A stretch of 64,000 nucleotides of DNA. Source: an uncultured Oribacterium sp. Its GTDB lineage: Bacteria; Bacillota; Clostridia; Lachnospirales; Lachnospiraceae. The stretch is taken from the NCBI GenBank assembly GCA_934270345.1, contig CAKQPT010000001.1, forward strand, positions 62,001 to 126,000. The letters run 5' to 3'. Position 1 is the stretch's first letter. Every line of letters starts with the position of its first letter. Positions 26,561-35,559 of this stretch are shown one piece after another. The notes below the pieces were generated by a model, which made no database searches, was not told where the DNA came from, and was given only the letters and a program-made list of their open reading frames with translations. The position numbers were made by a program, and so were the translations under genes.

Positions 26561-28675
26561 ATGGAGGAATGCTATCCTCTGTCACATGAAAGGATGAATC
26601 TTATGGGAAATATAGTACAGATCTTCCAGCGGCATCGCCTGAAAAGGCAGATGAATCTCGCAAATGGGAACAACGGCCAGAACCATCCGGAGGACGATCA
26701 TGGTTTCGGCAATTTCAATGATTTCTTTAATCAGTTCACGAACGGTCAGAACGGCGCGAATGGTGGAAATCGTGGGAACAATGGAAATAACAGCTATCAG
26801 CCGAAGAATAAAAAACCGCTGATTTTCTATTATTTCATCGCACTTCTCATCATCCTGCTGCTGAATACCTTCGTATTCCCGTCGCTGCTGACACGGTCGA
26901 TCCGTCAGACGAGCTATACGGAGTTCATGAACGCGGTGAACAACCAGGCGATCACGAAGGTGAACCTGAGCGATGATACCATCACCTATGTCGCGACGGT
27001 GAACGGTGAGGACCTCACCTGCCAGACCGGTCGACTGAAGAATGAGTACACCGAGGCACAGGTGCTGCAGGAACTCTACCGGCAGGGTGTCAACTTCGAT
27101 GAGACGATCCCAGTCGAGACCAGCCCGTTGCTGAATTTCCTTCTGACCTGGATCTTCCCGATCCTTCTGTTCTGGGCCCTCGGCAACTGGCTCAGCAAGC
27201 GCATGGCGAGCTCGCTCGGTGCGGGCGGCGGCTTCGGCGGTATGGGCGGCTTCGGTAAGTCGAACGCCCGTGAGTACGAGGCGAAGGACGGAAACAAGGT
27301 GACCTTTAAGGACGTCGCCGGTGAGGATGAAGCGAAGGAGCTTCTGTCCGAGATGGTCGACTACCTGAAGGAGCCGGATAAGTATACGAAGATCGGTGCA
27401 CATATTCCGAAGGGTGCACTGCTCGTCGGCCCTCCGGGAACCGGTAAGACCCTGCTTGCCAAGGCTGTGGCCGGTGAGGCGAACGTTCCGTTCTTCTCCA
27501 TCGCCGGCTCCGAGTTCGTCGAGATGTTCGTCGGCATGGGTGCGGCGAAGGTACGTGATCTCTTCGAGCAGGCGAAGAAAAAGTCTCCGTGCATCATCTT
27601 CATCGATGAGATCGATGCCATCGGTAAGAAGCGTGGTAACGGTGCGATGGGTGGCAACGATGAGCGTGAGCAGACCCTGAACCAGCTCCTGACGGAGATG
27701 GACGGCTTCGACAGCTCGAAGGCCATCATCATCCTGGCGGCGACGAACCAGCCGGATTCCCTGGATCCTGCACTGCTTCGTCCGGGCCGTTTCGACCGTC
27801 GTGTACCGGTCGAGCTTCCGGATTTCCAGGGCCGTGTCGACATCCTGAAGGTGCACTCCAGAGGCATCAAGATGGCGGAAAACGTCGATCTCAGTGCCAT
27901 CGCAAAGGCAGCCGCCGGCGCGAGTGGTGCAGAGCTGGCCAATATCATCAACGAGGCAGCGCTTCGTGCGGTACGTGCCGGTCGTGAGCGCGTGATCCAG
28001 TCGGATCTCGAGGAGTCGATCGAGGTCGTCATCGCCGGTTATCAGAAGAAGAATAACGTGATGACCGATAAGGAGAAGCTGATCGTTTCCTATCATGAGG
28101 TCGGTCATGCACTGGTGGCGGCACTGCAGAAGAACTCGGCACCGGTACAGAAGATCACGATCATCCCGAGAACCTCGGGTGCACTGGGCTACACCATGCA
28201 GGTCGAGGATGAAGGAAACCACTACCTCTACTCGAAGGAGGAGCTGGAGAACAAGATCGCGACCCTCACCGGCGGACGCTGTGCCGAGGAGCTGATCTTC
28301 CATACCTGCACGACGGGTGCAAGCAACGATATCGAACAGGCGACGAAGTATGCCCGTGCGATGATCACACGCTATGGTATGGCGGACGGTATCGGTATGG
28401 TGGCGATGGAACAGGTTCAGAACCAGTACCTCGGCGGCGATGCCTCGCTCACCTGCTCACCGGAGACCCAGACGAAGATCGACCAGATGACCGTGGATCT
28501 CGTGAAGAAGCAGCACGATAAGGCGTATCAGCTGCTGAGTGACAACATCACGAAGCTTCATGAGATCACGAAGTATCTCTATGAGAAGGAGACCATCACC
28601 GGTGCAGAGTTCATGGAGATCCTGAACCGGAAGGAGATCGATCCGTCCGTGGTGGCACCGGGCACACAGGCCTGA
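26561..28675 (+). CDS. ftsH: ATP-dependent zinc metalloprotease FtsH
   Basis: 704 residues. Membrane-anchored AAA+ protease that degrades membrane and regulatory proteins. Transmembrane segments at about 86-106 and 192-212, Walker A GPPGTGKT at about 290-297, Walker [12 protein letters not shown], and the zinc site HEVGHA. A stretch of about 80 residues before the first helix is rich in Asn and Gly (residues 36-78), unlike most FtsH proteins where the helix is nearly N-terminal. ATG 26561 has AGGAG 8 bases upstream; later in-frame ATGs at 26594 and 26603 are possible. Bounded by terminators on both sides. Confidence 0.95.
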   Translation: MEECYPLSHERMNLMGNIVQIFQRHRLKRQMNLANGNNGQNHPEDDHGFGNFNDFFNQFTNGQNGANGGNRGNNGNNSYQPKNKKPLIFYYFIALLIILLLNTFVFPSLLTRSIRQTSYTEFMNAVNNQAITKVNLSDDTITYVATVNGEDLTCQTGRLKNEYTEAQVLQELYRQGVNFDETIPVETSPLLNFLLTWIFPILLFWALGNWLSKRMASSLGAGGGFGGMGGFGKSNAREYEAKDGNKVTFKDVAGEDEAKELLSEMVDYLKEPDKYTKIGAHIPKGALLVGPPGTGKTLLAKAVAGEANVPFFSIAGSEFVEMFVGMGAAKVRDLFEQAKKKSPCIIFIDEIDAIGKKRGNGAMGGNDEREQTLNQLLTEMDGFDSSKAIIILAATNQPDSLDPALLRPGRFDRRVPVELPDFQGRVDILKVHSRGIKMAENVDLSAIAKAAAGASGAELANIINEAALRAVRAGRERVIQSDLEESIEVVIAGYQKKNNVMTDKEKLIVSYHEVGHALVAALQKNSAPVQKITIIPRTSGALGYTMQVEDEGNHYLYSKEELENKIATLTGGRCAEELIFHTCTTGASNDIEQATKYARAMITRYGMADGIGMVAMEQVQNQYLGGDASLTCSPETQTKIDQMTVDLVKKQHDKAYQLLSDNITKLHEITKYLYEKETITGAEFMEILNRKEIDPSVVAPGTQA

Positions 28676-28682
28676 GCAAAGA

Positions 28683-28721
28683 CTCGTTACAGTTTGAGAA
28701 AACTGTAACGAGCCTTTTTTT
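28683..28721 (+). terminator. Terminator of ftsH
   Basis: CTCGTTACAGTTT pairs with AAACTGTAACGAG, 4-base loop, seven T. Confidence 0.95.
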
Positions 28722-28744
28722 ATTCTGAACAATCGGCCGGAACG

Positions 28745-28774
28745 GTGACAAAACCGGTTTAGTTTACGTATAAT
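28745..28774 (+). promoter_or_regulatory. Promoter of fbp
   Basis: GTGACA (28745-28750), 18-base spacer, TATAAT (28769-28774). Transcription should begin near 28781, just before the hairpin at 28787-28834. Confidence 0.6.
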
Positions 28775-28786
28775 AAAATTAACTAT

Positions 28787-28834
28787 AGATACCGTTCGGG
28801 CGAGCCCTCCGGGGACTTCGTCGAACGGGTATCT
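28787..28834 (+). other. Structured leader of fbp
   Basis: AGATACC-GTTCG (28787-28798) pairs with CGAAC-G-GTATCT type sequence (28822-28834), 12 bp with one bulged G; the 23-base apical part holds a further CCC-TCC-GGGG hairpin. It would be at the very 5' end of the transcript. No known riboswitch class was recognised. Confidence 0.5.
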
Positions 28835-28860
28835 GCGATCTGTTTTATAAGGGAAGTATT

Positions 28861-30822
28861 ATGCGTGATCTTGATTATTTGAAGCTGCTCGCGAAGCAGT
28901 TTCCGACGGCTACCGCTGCAGGTGCGGAGATCATCAACCTGCGTGCGATCTGTGCACTTCCGAAGGGCACAGAGTATTTCTTTTCAGACCTGCATGGTGA
29001 AAGTGATGCCTTCATCTACCTGATGCGCTCGGCCTCCGGAATCGTCCGTGATAAGATCGATGAAACCTTCGGAAACCTGCTCCCGGAGGAGGAGCAGCTC
29101 GAGCTTGCAAACCTGATCTACTATCCGAGAGACATTCTTTCGGATCCGGCGCACAAGGCGAAGGATACGCCGGAGTGGCAGCGCATCACGATCAACCGTC
29201 TCGTGAATATCTGCCGCTGCGTCAGCTCGAAGTACACTCGCTCGAAGGTGCGTAAGAAGATGCCGCAGCAGTATGCCTACGCGATCGATGAGCTCCTGCA
29301 CCTCGACAGTCATGATGAGGATAAGCGGGGCTATCTCCGCGGTATCATGGATGCCATCATCGACATCGATATGGGTGACGATTTCATCGTGGCCCTGTCG
29401 GAGCTGATCCAGAACCTCGTCATCGACAATCTGCATATCATCGGCGATGTCTTCGACCGAGGCCCGCACGCGGACCAGATCATGGAGGAGCTGATGAGCT
29501 TCCATGATGTGGACATCGAGTGGGGCAATCATGATGCCGAGTGGATGGGGGCCGCCTGTGGTAATCCGGCCTGCATCGCAAGCGTCCTCCGTATCGCCAC
29601 CTCCTATAACTCCTTCGATGTGCTCGAGGACGGCTATGGCATCAATCTGCGTCCGCTTTCGATGTATGCGGAGGAGGTGTACGGCGATGACCCATGTGCC
29701 TGTTTCCAGCCGCATCTTCTGGATACCAATGTCTCCGACTCGGTGGATCCCCGTCTCGCCGCGAAGATGTGTAAGGCCATCAGCATCATCCTCTTTAAGG
29801 AGGAAGGAGCGCTGATCCGCCGCCATCCGGAGTATAAGCTCGACCACCGTATGCTGCTCGACAAGATCGATTATGAAAAGGGTACGGTGACCATCGACGG
29901 GCAGAGCTATCCGCTCCGGGATACGAATTTCCCGACCATCGACCCGAAGGATCCGTATAAGATGACGGAGAAGGAAAAGGAGCTGATGAACACGCTGGTA
30001 TACAGCTTCACACACTCGCAGCTGCTCCAGAAGCACATCCGCTTCTTCTTTACAAACGGCGCAATGTATAAGGTCGTCAATAACAACATCCTCTACCATG
30101 GCTGTATCCCGATGAACGTGGACGGCTCCTTCCTGCAGCTCGAGACGGCGAAGGGCAGCGTCGGCGGAAAGGCGCTCATGGATTACTTCTATGAGCGGGC
30201 CATCGATGCGTATTTCCTGAATGGAGAAAATGATCCGAATGGAAAGGTGTATGCCACGGACCTTTTCTGGTACATGTGGTGCGGTCCATGCTCACCGCTC
30301 TTCGGAAAGGATAAGATGACGACCTTCGAACACTGCTTCATCGAGGATCCGGATACACATGTGGAGAAGTTTAACATCTACTATGAATTCTCGAAGGAAG
30401 AGCGCTATGTCGACCGGATCTTCGCGGAATTCGGTGTGGATCCGGAGAGGGGCCATGTGGTCAATGGCCATGTGCCGGTGAAAACGAAGCGCGGCGAGTC
30501 CCCGATCAAGGCGAACGGCAAGCTCTTCGTCATCGATGGCGGTATCTCGAAGGCCTACCACTCCCGCACCGGCATCGCCGGCTATACGCTCATTTTCAAC
30601 TCCCGTCATCTGGCACTGGCGGAGCATAAGGGTTTCCGGAAGGGGTCCGAGAATACGCCGGAGATCCAGATCGTGGAGCAGATGAAGCACCGCATCCATG
30701 TCGGCGAAACCGATAATGGACAGGAGCTGAAGCGTCAGATCGCCGACCTGGAGGAACTGCTCACTGCTTATCGCAATGGTGATATCCGGGAGAAGGGTGA
30801 AATTGTGCAAAAGCGACATTGA
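28861..30822 (+). CDS. fbp: Fructose-1,6-bisphosphatase, class III
   Basis: 653 residues, the size of the Bacillus-type class III enzyme, unrelated to the common class I. It hydrolyses fructose-1,6-bisphosphate in gluconeogenesis. Metallophosphatase motifs are seen: FSDLHGES near residue 41, IIGDVFDRGP, WGNHDAEWM and VNGHVPVK. AAGGGAAG precedes the start. Together with transketolase, transaldolase and PPi-phosphofructokinase nearby it controls the sugar-phosphate pool. The structured leader upstream suggests RNA-level regulation. Confidence 0.95.
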   Translation: MRDLDYLKLLAKQFPTATAAGAEIINLRAICALPKGTEYFFSDLHGESDAFIYLMRSASGIVRDKIDETFGNLLPEEEQLELANLIYYPRDILSDPAHKAKDTPEWQRITINRLVNICRCVSSKYTRSKVRKKMPQQYAYAIDELLHLDSHDEDKRGYLRGIMDAIIDIDMGDDFIVALSELIQNLVIDNLHIIGDVFDRGPHADQIMEELMSFHDVDIEWGNHDAEWMGAACGNPACIASVLRIATSYNSFDVLEDGYGINLRPLSMYAEEVYGDDPCACFQPHLLDTNVSDSVDPRLAAKMCKAISIILFKEEGALIRRHPEYKLDHRMLLDKIDYEKGTVTIDGQSYPLRDTNFPTIDPKDPYKMTEKEKELMNTLVYSFTHSQLLQKHIRFFFTNGAMYKVVNNNILYHGCIPMNVDGSFLQLETAKGSVGGKALMDYFYERAIDAYFLNGENDPNGKVYATDLFWYMWCGPCSPLFGKDKMTTFEHCFIEDPDTHVEKFNIYYEFSKEERYVDRIFAEFGVDPERGHVVNGHVPVKTKRGESPIKANGKLFVIDGGISKAYHSRTGIAGYTLIFNSRHLALAEHKGFRKGSENTPEIQIVEQMKHRIHVGETDNGQELKRQIADLEELLTAYRNGDIREKGEIVQKRH

Positions 30823-30848
30823 TTCGAAAAAAGAATAGTGCTATAAAA

Positions 30849-30879
30849 AACGGGATCAAATACAGGATCCTGTTTTTTT
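30849..30879 (+). terminator. Terminator of fbp
   Basis: Nine-bp stem with one G-T pair (30849-30857 with 30866-30874), followed by a T-run. Confidence 0.8.
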
Positions 30880-30903
30880 ATGGGATGCGCACAGGGGGAA
30901 TAT

Positions 30904-32265
30904 ATGGCTGCAAAATCAAGCATGAAGGATATGACGAACGGGAATCCGACGAAGCTGATTCTGGGATTTGCGATTCCGATGCTGCTCGGAACACTGTTTC
31001 AGCAGTTTTACAGTATGGTGGATACCATCATCGTCGGCCGTTTCCTGGGCGTCGATGCGCTGGCCGGTGTCGGCTCCACCGGTGCGATCAATTTCATGGT
31101 GAACGGTTTCGTCATCGGTGTCACAGCCGGCTTCGCGATTCCGGTCGCGCAGCGTTTCGGCGCGCAGGATTTTAAAGGACTTCGAAAGTACGTGGCGCAG
31201 ATCATCTACCTCACGGTGGCGATCTCCGTGCTGATGACGGTGGTGATCGGTGCACTGACGAAGAGCATCCTGATCGGCACGAATACGCCGGTATCGATCT
31301 TTGATTATGCCTTCGATTACATCTTCATCATCTTCCTGGGGACGCCGGCGATCTTTCTTTACAACATCACGGCGAGTATCATCCGTTCCCTGGGTGATGC
31401 GAAAACGCCGGTCTATTTCCTGATTTTCGCAGCACTTCTCAATATCCTGCTCGACTACATCTCCATCGGCCTGATGGGCTTCGGGGTCGAGGGACCGGCC
31501 TACGCAACCGTCATCTCCCAGGGGCTGAGCGGCGTACTGTGCCTCGTCTATATGGTATATAAGTTCCCGGTTCTCCACTTCGAGACAGGGGAGCTGAAGC
31601 CGGACGGCGAGAAGGTGCTGACCCTCCTCAGTATGGGGATCCCGATGGGCCTTCAGTACTCCATCACGGCCATCGGCTCCGTCATCCTGCAGACCGCAGT
31701 GAATGGCCTCGGTGCGATCGCCCTGGCCGCCATCACCGCCGGCCAGCGTATCAGTAATTTCGTCTGCTGCGTCTTCGATTCACTCGGTGCGACCATGGCG
31801 ACCTATGCCGGTCAGAATGTCGGGGCGCTCCGCTTCGACCGTATCCGAGAGGGCGTACGCTCCGCGACGATCCAGGGCTCCATCTATTCCGTGCTGATCT
31901 GCGTGATCCTGATCTTCTTCGGCGGCGAGATTCCGAAGCTGTTTGTGGATGCCGCTGAGACCGAGGTCATCACAAATGCCCATCTCTTCCTCGTCTGCAA
32001 TGCGGCGTTCTATATTCCGCTCACCATCGTCAACGTCTGGCGTTTCACGATCCAGGGTATGGGCTTCTCCGGCCTCGCGATTCTTGCTGGTGTCTGTGAG
32101 ATGGTGGCCCGTGGACTGGTCGGCTTCGTCTTCGTTCCGTGGCTCGGCTACATCGCGTCCTGCTTTGCGTCTCCGCTTGCGTGGATCTTTGCAGATGCTT
32201 TCCTGATTCCATGCTTCTATCACTGCCTGAAGAAGTTGAAAATGCAGTATCATATGAATGCATGA
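30904..32265 (+). CDS. MATE-family multidrug/cation exporter
   Basis: About 453 residues with twelve predicted membrane segments. N-terminal PMLLGTLFQQFYSMVDTIIV is the standard opening of MATE (NorM/MepA-like) proteins, followed by LAGVGSTGAINF. These proteins export drugs or metabolites in exchange for sodium or protons. The start at 30904 has AGGGGGAAT upstream; the in-frame ATG at 30880 lies in the preceding terminator region. Single-gene unit. Substrate unknown. Confidence 0.9.
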   Translation: MAAKSSMKDMTNGNPTKLILGFAIPMLLGTLFQQFYSMVDTIIVGRFLGVDALAGVGSTGAINFMVNGFVIGVTAGFAIPVAQRFGAQDFKGLRKYVAQIIYLTVAISVLMTVVIGALTKSILIGTNTPVSIFDYAFDYIFIIFLGTPAIFLYNITASIIRSLGDAKTPVYFLIFAALLNILLDYISIGLMGFGVEGPAYATVISQGLSGVLCLVYMVYKFPVLHFETGELKPDGEKVLTLLSMGIPMGLQYSITAIGSVILQTAVNGLGAIALAAITAGQRISNFVCCVFDSLGATMATYAGQNVGALRFDRIREGVRSATIQGSIYSVLICVILIFFGGEIPKLFVDAAETEVITNAHLFLVCNAAFYIPLTIVNVWRFTIQGMGFSGLAILAGVCEMVARGLVGFVFVPWLGYIASCFASPLAWIFADAFLIPCFYHCLKKLKMQYHMNA

Positions 32266-32266
32266 C

Positions 32267-32313
32267 AAAAGTTCAGTGAAGGACCTATCCGGGGCTTCAC
32301 TGAACTTTTTTTT
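32267..32313 (+). terminator. Terminator of the MATE gene
   Basis: AAAAGTTCAGTGAAG pairs with CTTCACTGAACTTTT, 13-base loop, long T-run. Confidence 0.95.
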
Positions 32314-32444
32314 AAACATTCAAAAGGCGGTATCCGGTAAATACATAGTTGCTATATCCGCGTTTGCGTTTTAAAATGAAACCAGCTATGTCTGGAGACA
32401 GGCGCAGGTTCTATGCTTTAGTAAGTAAAGGTGGAGGATATATC

Positions 32445-34430
32445 ATGACGAAAGATATGGAAACGATGGCGGTCAATGCCATCCGCGTTTTATCAGCAGA
32501 TGCGATCCAGAAGGCGAATTCTGGACACCCTGGACTGCCACTCGGTGTGGCACCGATGGCCTATGAAATGTGGGCACATTATCTGAACATCAACCCGGCC
32601 GATCCGACATGGGAGGATCGTGACCGCTTTATTCTTTCCGGTGGACACGGCTCCATGCTGCTGTATTCCCTGCTTCACCTTTTCGGCTTCGGTCTCACGA
32701 AGGAAGATGTGATGCAGTTCCGTCAGCTCGGTTCTCTGACCCCGGGCCATCCGGAGTATGGTCACACGGTCGGCATCGAAGCAACCACCGGACCGCTCGG
32801 TGCCGGCATCAGCATGGCCGTCGGTATGGCAGCCGCGGAGAAGCACCTGGCATCGATCTTTAATAAGCCGGGCTACGAGATCGTCAATCACCGTACCTTC
32901 GTCATCGCGGGTGATGGCGATCTGATGGAGGGTATTTCCTCCGAGGCACTGTCCCTGGCGGGCACCTGGAATCTTTCCAAGCTGACCGTGCTCTATGACT
33001 CCAATAGGATTTCCATCGAGGGTTCCACCGACATCGCGTTCCGTGAGGATGTGGTGAAGCGTGCCGAAGCCTTCGGCTTCAAGACCCTCGAGGTAGATGA
33101 CGGAAATGATCTTCAGAAGATCGCAGCCGCACTGGATACAGCGCTTCAGGATGATTCCGCACCATACTTCATCAAGGTGAAGACCACCATCGGCTTCGGC
33201 TGTCCTGCGAAGCAGGGCTCCGCAGTAGCCCATGGCGAGCCGCTCGGTGAGGAGAACGTAAAGGCGATGAAGGAGACGCTCGAGTGGCCGTCTCAGGAGC
33301 CGTTCTATGTACCGGAGGAGGTATACGCACACTATAAGGCACTTGCGGAGGCGAAGCAGCCGGCAGAGGATGCCTGGAAGAAGCTCTTCGACGAGTACTG
33401 TGCGAAGTTCCCGGAGATGGCGGAGTTGTGGGCACGCTACCACTCGGATGAGGATGTGAAGGCACTTCGTGAGGATGCCGGCTTCTTCGCAAAGGCAGAG
33501 AAGGCGGAGGCGACGAGAGCCTCCTCTGGTGTCGTGATCAACTACATGAAGGATAAGCTTCCGAACCTCTTCGGTGGTTCCGCAGATCTCGGACCTTCCA
33601 ACAAGACCGAGATGAAGGGCGAGGATTACTTCAGCGCCGAGACACCGGCAGGAAAGAACATTCACTTCGGCGTTCGTGAGATGGCGATGGCCGGTATCGC
33701 AAACGGTATGCTGCTCCACGGCGGCCTTCGTACCTTCGTGGCGACCTTCTTCGTCTTCAGTGACTATCTGAAGCCGATGGCGAGACTGGCGGCACTGATG
33801 AAGATTCCACAGATCTTCGTACTGACCCATGACTCCATCGGTGTCGGCGAGGACGGCCCGACCCATGAGCCGATCGAGCAGCTCGCGATGCTCCGTTCGA
33901 TTCCGAACTTCGACGTCATCCGTCCGTGCGATCGTACCGAGACCGAGGGCGCATGGCTGATGGCCCTGGAAGCGAAGGATCGTCCGACGGCCCTTGTACT
34001 GACGAGACAGAACCTCGAGCAGCTGCCGGGTGCAGATGCACAGAAGGTGGCGAAGGGTGCCTACATCATCGATGACTGTGAGGGCACACCGGAGGTTATC
34101 CTGATCGCGACCGGATCCGAGGTCGCACTCGCGGTGAAGGCGAAGACAGAGCTCAGTGCACAGGGAAAGAAGGTACGTGTCGTTTCCATGCCGAACATGG
34201 AAGCCTTCGACCGTCAGGATGCGGCATATAAGGAGTCGGTACTTCCGAACAGCGTACGGAAGAGAGTCGCCATCGAGGCACTTTCCGATTTCGGCTGGTA
34301 TAAGTATGTCGGCCTGGACGGTAAGGTCGTCAGCATGCATGGCTTCGGTGCGTCCGGCAACGGCTCGCTTCTCTTTAAGCACTTCGGTTTCACGGTAGAG
34401 AATGTCGTGGAAACTGTAAACAGTCTCTGA
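32445..34430 (+). CDS. tkt: Transketolase
   Basis: 661 residues. Thiamine-diphosphate enzyme that moves two-carbon units between sugar phosphates. Seen: GHPGLPLGVAPMAY near the start, the diphosphate-binding GDGDLMEG, HDSIGVGEDGPTHEP and a C-terminal domain with TGSEVALA. The start at 32445 follows GGAGGATATATC; longer in-frame starts up to 32349 lack support. Followed by a structured repeat element (34436-34546) and then transaldolase, so both may lie on one transcript. Confidence 0.96.
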   Translation: MTKDMETMAVNAIRVLSADAIQKANSGHPGLPLGVAPMAYEMWAHYLNINPADPTWEDRDRFILSGGHGSMLLYSLLHLFGFGLTKEDVMQFRQLGSLTPGHPEYGHTVGIEATTGPLGAGISMAVGMAAAEKHLASIFNKPGYEIVNHRTFVIAGDGDLMEGISSEALSLAGTWNLSKLTVLYDSNRISIEGSTDIAFREDVVKRAEAFGFKTLEVDDGNDLQKIAAALDTALQDDSAPYFIKVKTTIGFGCPAKQGSAVAHGEPLGEENVKAMKETLEWPSQEPFYVPEEVYAHYKALAEAKQPAEDAWKKLFDEYCAKFPEMAELWARYHSDEDVKALREDAGFFAKAEKAEATRASSGVVINYMKDKLPNLFGGSADLGPSNKTEMKGEDYFSAETPAGKNIHFGVREMAMAGIANGMLLHGGLRTFVATFFVFSDYLKPMARLAALMKIPQIFVLTHDSIGVGEDGPTHEPIEQLAMLRSIPNFDVIRPCDRTETEGAWLMALEAKDRPTALVLTRQNLEQLPGADAQKVAKGAYIIDDCEGTPEVILIATGSEVALAVKAKTELSAQGKKVRVVSMPNMEAFDRQDAAYKESVLPNSVRKRVAIEALSDFGWYKYVGLDGKVVSMHGFGASGNGSLLFKHFGFTVENVVETVNSL

Positions 34431-34435
34431 TTAAT

Positions 34436-34546
34436 ATCCCAGGGCTTTGCCCTGGGATGCCCCCGGGCGGCGAGGCCGTTTTGCCGGCTTGTCCGGCAAA
34501 ATCAAGCGACTATGCCGGCGCCGAAGGCGCGTCTCATGGCATAGTC
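34436..34546 (+). repeat. Three-stem structured element, copy A
   Basis: Immediately after the tkt stop. Stem 1: 34436-34445 with 34449-34458. A 20-base joiner identical to copy B. Stem 2: TTTTGCCGG/CCGGCAAAA (34479-34487, 34493-34501). Stem 3: GACTATGCC/GGCATAGTC (34508-34516, 34538-34546) with an inner GCGCC-GAA-GGCGC hairpin. Copy B at 56635-56757 keeps all stems with compensating base changes, so the RNA fold, or a DNA cruciform, appears to be conserved. Confidence 0.7.
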
Positions 34547-34574
34547 TCCTTATAATTTCAGATCCTGCGCCACC

Positions 34575-34619
34575 GGCGAGGTGGGAAGCACGCCTTTCGA
34601 AGGCAGACACCACTTCGCC
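34575..34619 (+). other. Structured leader before transaldolase
   Basis: GGCGAGGTGG (34575-34584) pairs with CCACTTCGCC (34610-34619) with one G-T pair, enclosing GCCTT-TCG-AAGGC (34592-34604). It ends about 30 bases before the AGGAGG site. It does not match a riboswitch I recognise. Confidence 0.5.
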
Positions 34620-34659
34620 CGGCAACCGTGGTATAAACGTTCATCAGGAGGTGAACCGT

Positions 34660-35322
34660 ATGAGATTTTTTATCGATACAGCAAATGTAGATGAGATTCG
34701 TGAAGCAAATGACATGGGCATCATCGCCGGTGTCACCACCAATCCTTCCCTGATCGCGAAGGAAGGCCGGGACTACATGGAGACCCTGAAGGAGATCACA
34801 GAGATCGTCGACGGTCCGATCTCCGGTGAGGTGAAGGCCAGCACGACCGATGCCGAGGGCATGATCGCCGAGGGCCGTGAGATCGCGAAACTGCATAAGA
34901 ACATGGTGGTGAAGATTCCGATGACCACCGAAGGCCTGAAGGCAGTCAAGGTTCTTTCTGCGGAGGGCATTCACACGAATGTAACCCTTGTATTCTCTGC
35001 ATCCCAGGCACTGCTCGCCGCGCGGGCAGGTGCGACCTACGTGTCCCCGTTCCTGGGCCGCCTCGATGATATCTCCACCGACGGCATCGCCCTGATCCAG
35101 GACATCGAGGATATCTTCCAGATGTATCCGGATATCGAGACCGAGGTCATCTGCGCCTCCGTTCGTCATCCGATGCATATCGTAGAGTGTGCGAAGACCG
35201 GTGCGGACATCGCCACCGTTCCGTATAAGGTTCTTCTTCAGATGGTGAAGCACCCGCTGACCGATATCGGTATCGAGCGTTTCAAGAAGGACTACGAGGC
35301 TGTATTCGGCAAGCAGAACTGA
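34660..35322 (+). CDS. tal: Transaldolase / fructose-6-phosphate aldolase family protein
   Basis: 220 residues, the short TalC/FSA-type form. Schiff-base lysine Lys85 in [13 protein letters not shown]-terminal [16 protein letters not shown] and GVTTNPSL are family signatures. In Gram-positive bacteria such proteins act as transaldolases in the pentose-phosphate pathway, which suits the upstream tkt; a fructose-6-phosphate aldolase activity cannot be excluded. ATG 34660 is preceded by AGGAGGTGA. The gene runs into a very large palindrome that separates it from the convergent phosphofructokinase gene. Confidence 0.93.
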   Translation: MRFFIDTANVDEIREANDMGIIAGVTTNPSLIAKEGRDYMETLKEITEIVDGPISGEVKASTTDAEGMIAEGREIAKLHKNMVVKIPMTTEGLKAVKVLSAEGIHTNVTLVFSASQALLAARAGATYVSPFLGRLDDISTDGIALIQDIEDIFQMYPDIETEVICASVRHPMHIVECAKTGADIATVPYKVLLQMVKHPLTDIGIERFKKDYEAVFGKQN

Positions 35323-35338
35323 TATTAACAGGACACCG

Positions 35339-35547
35339 AAGGACCGGCACCAGAGGCCATACGTAGAGGTCGTGAAGAATCAAAATCCCATCCCTTAGAA
35401 GTACTTGGAGTAATTTTTCCTTAGCACCCTCTGCAACGCTGAGTTTTCATGAAGAAAACTCAGCGTTGCAGAGGGCCTAGTACTTCTTAGGGATGGGATT
35501 TTAGAGTCTTCCGAGCTCGGAGTACTGTGCCTCTGGCGCCGGTCCTT
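35339..35547. repeat. Giant nested imperfect palindrome
   Basis: Three nested inverted repeats share one centre: outer 19 bp (35339-35357 with 35529-35547, one mismatch); middle 24 bp (35382-35405 with 35479-35502, one mismatch); inner perfect 22 bp (35427-35448 with 35454-35475, 5-base loop). The left inner spacer is 21 bases against 3 on the right. It fills the gap between convergent tal and the phosphofructokinase gene. It could be a bidirectional terminator/antisense barrier, a miniature inverted-repeat element, or a source of a long hairpin RNA. Confidence 0.85.
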
Positions 35548-35559
35548 TGTGTGTTTCTG

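Noticed and set aside
26582..28303. 573-codon open frame on the minus strand
   Set aside because: Antisense of ftsH; no motifs and no translation signals.
32493..34382. 629-codon open frame on the minus strand
   Set aside because: Antisense of transketolase; same codon-bias effect.
34575..34619. Transaldolase leader as a fluoride, guanidine-III or other known riboswitch
   Set aside because: The conserved core bases of those classes are absent; only a general stem resemblance exists.
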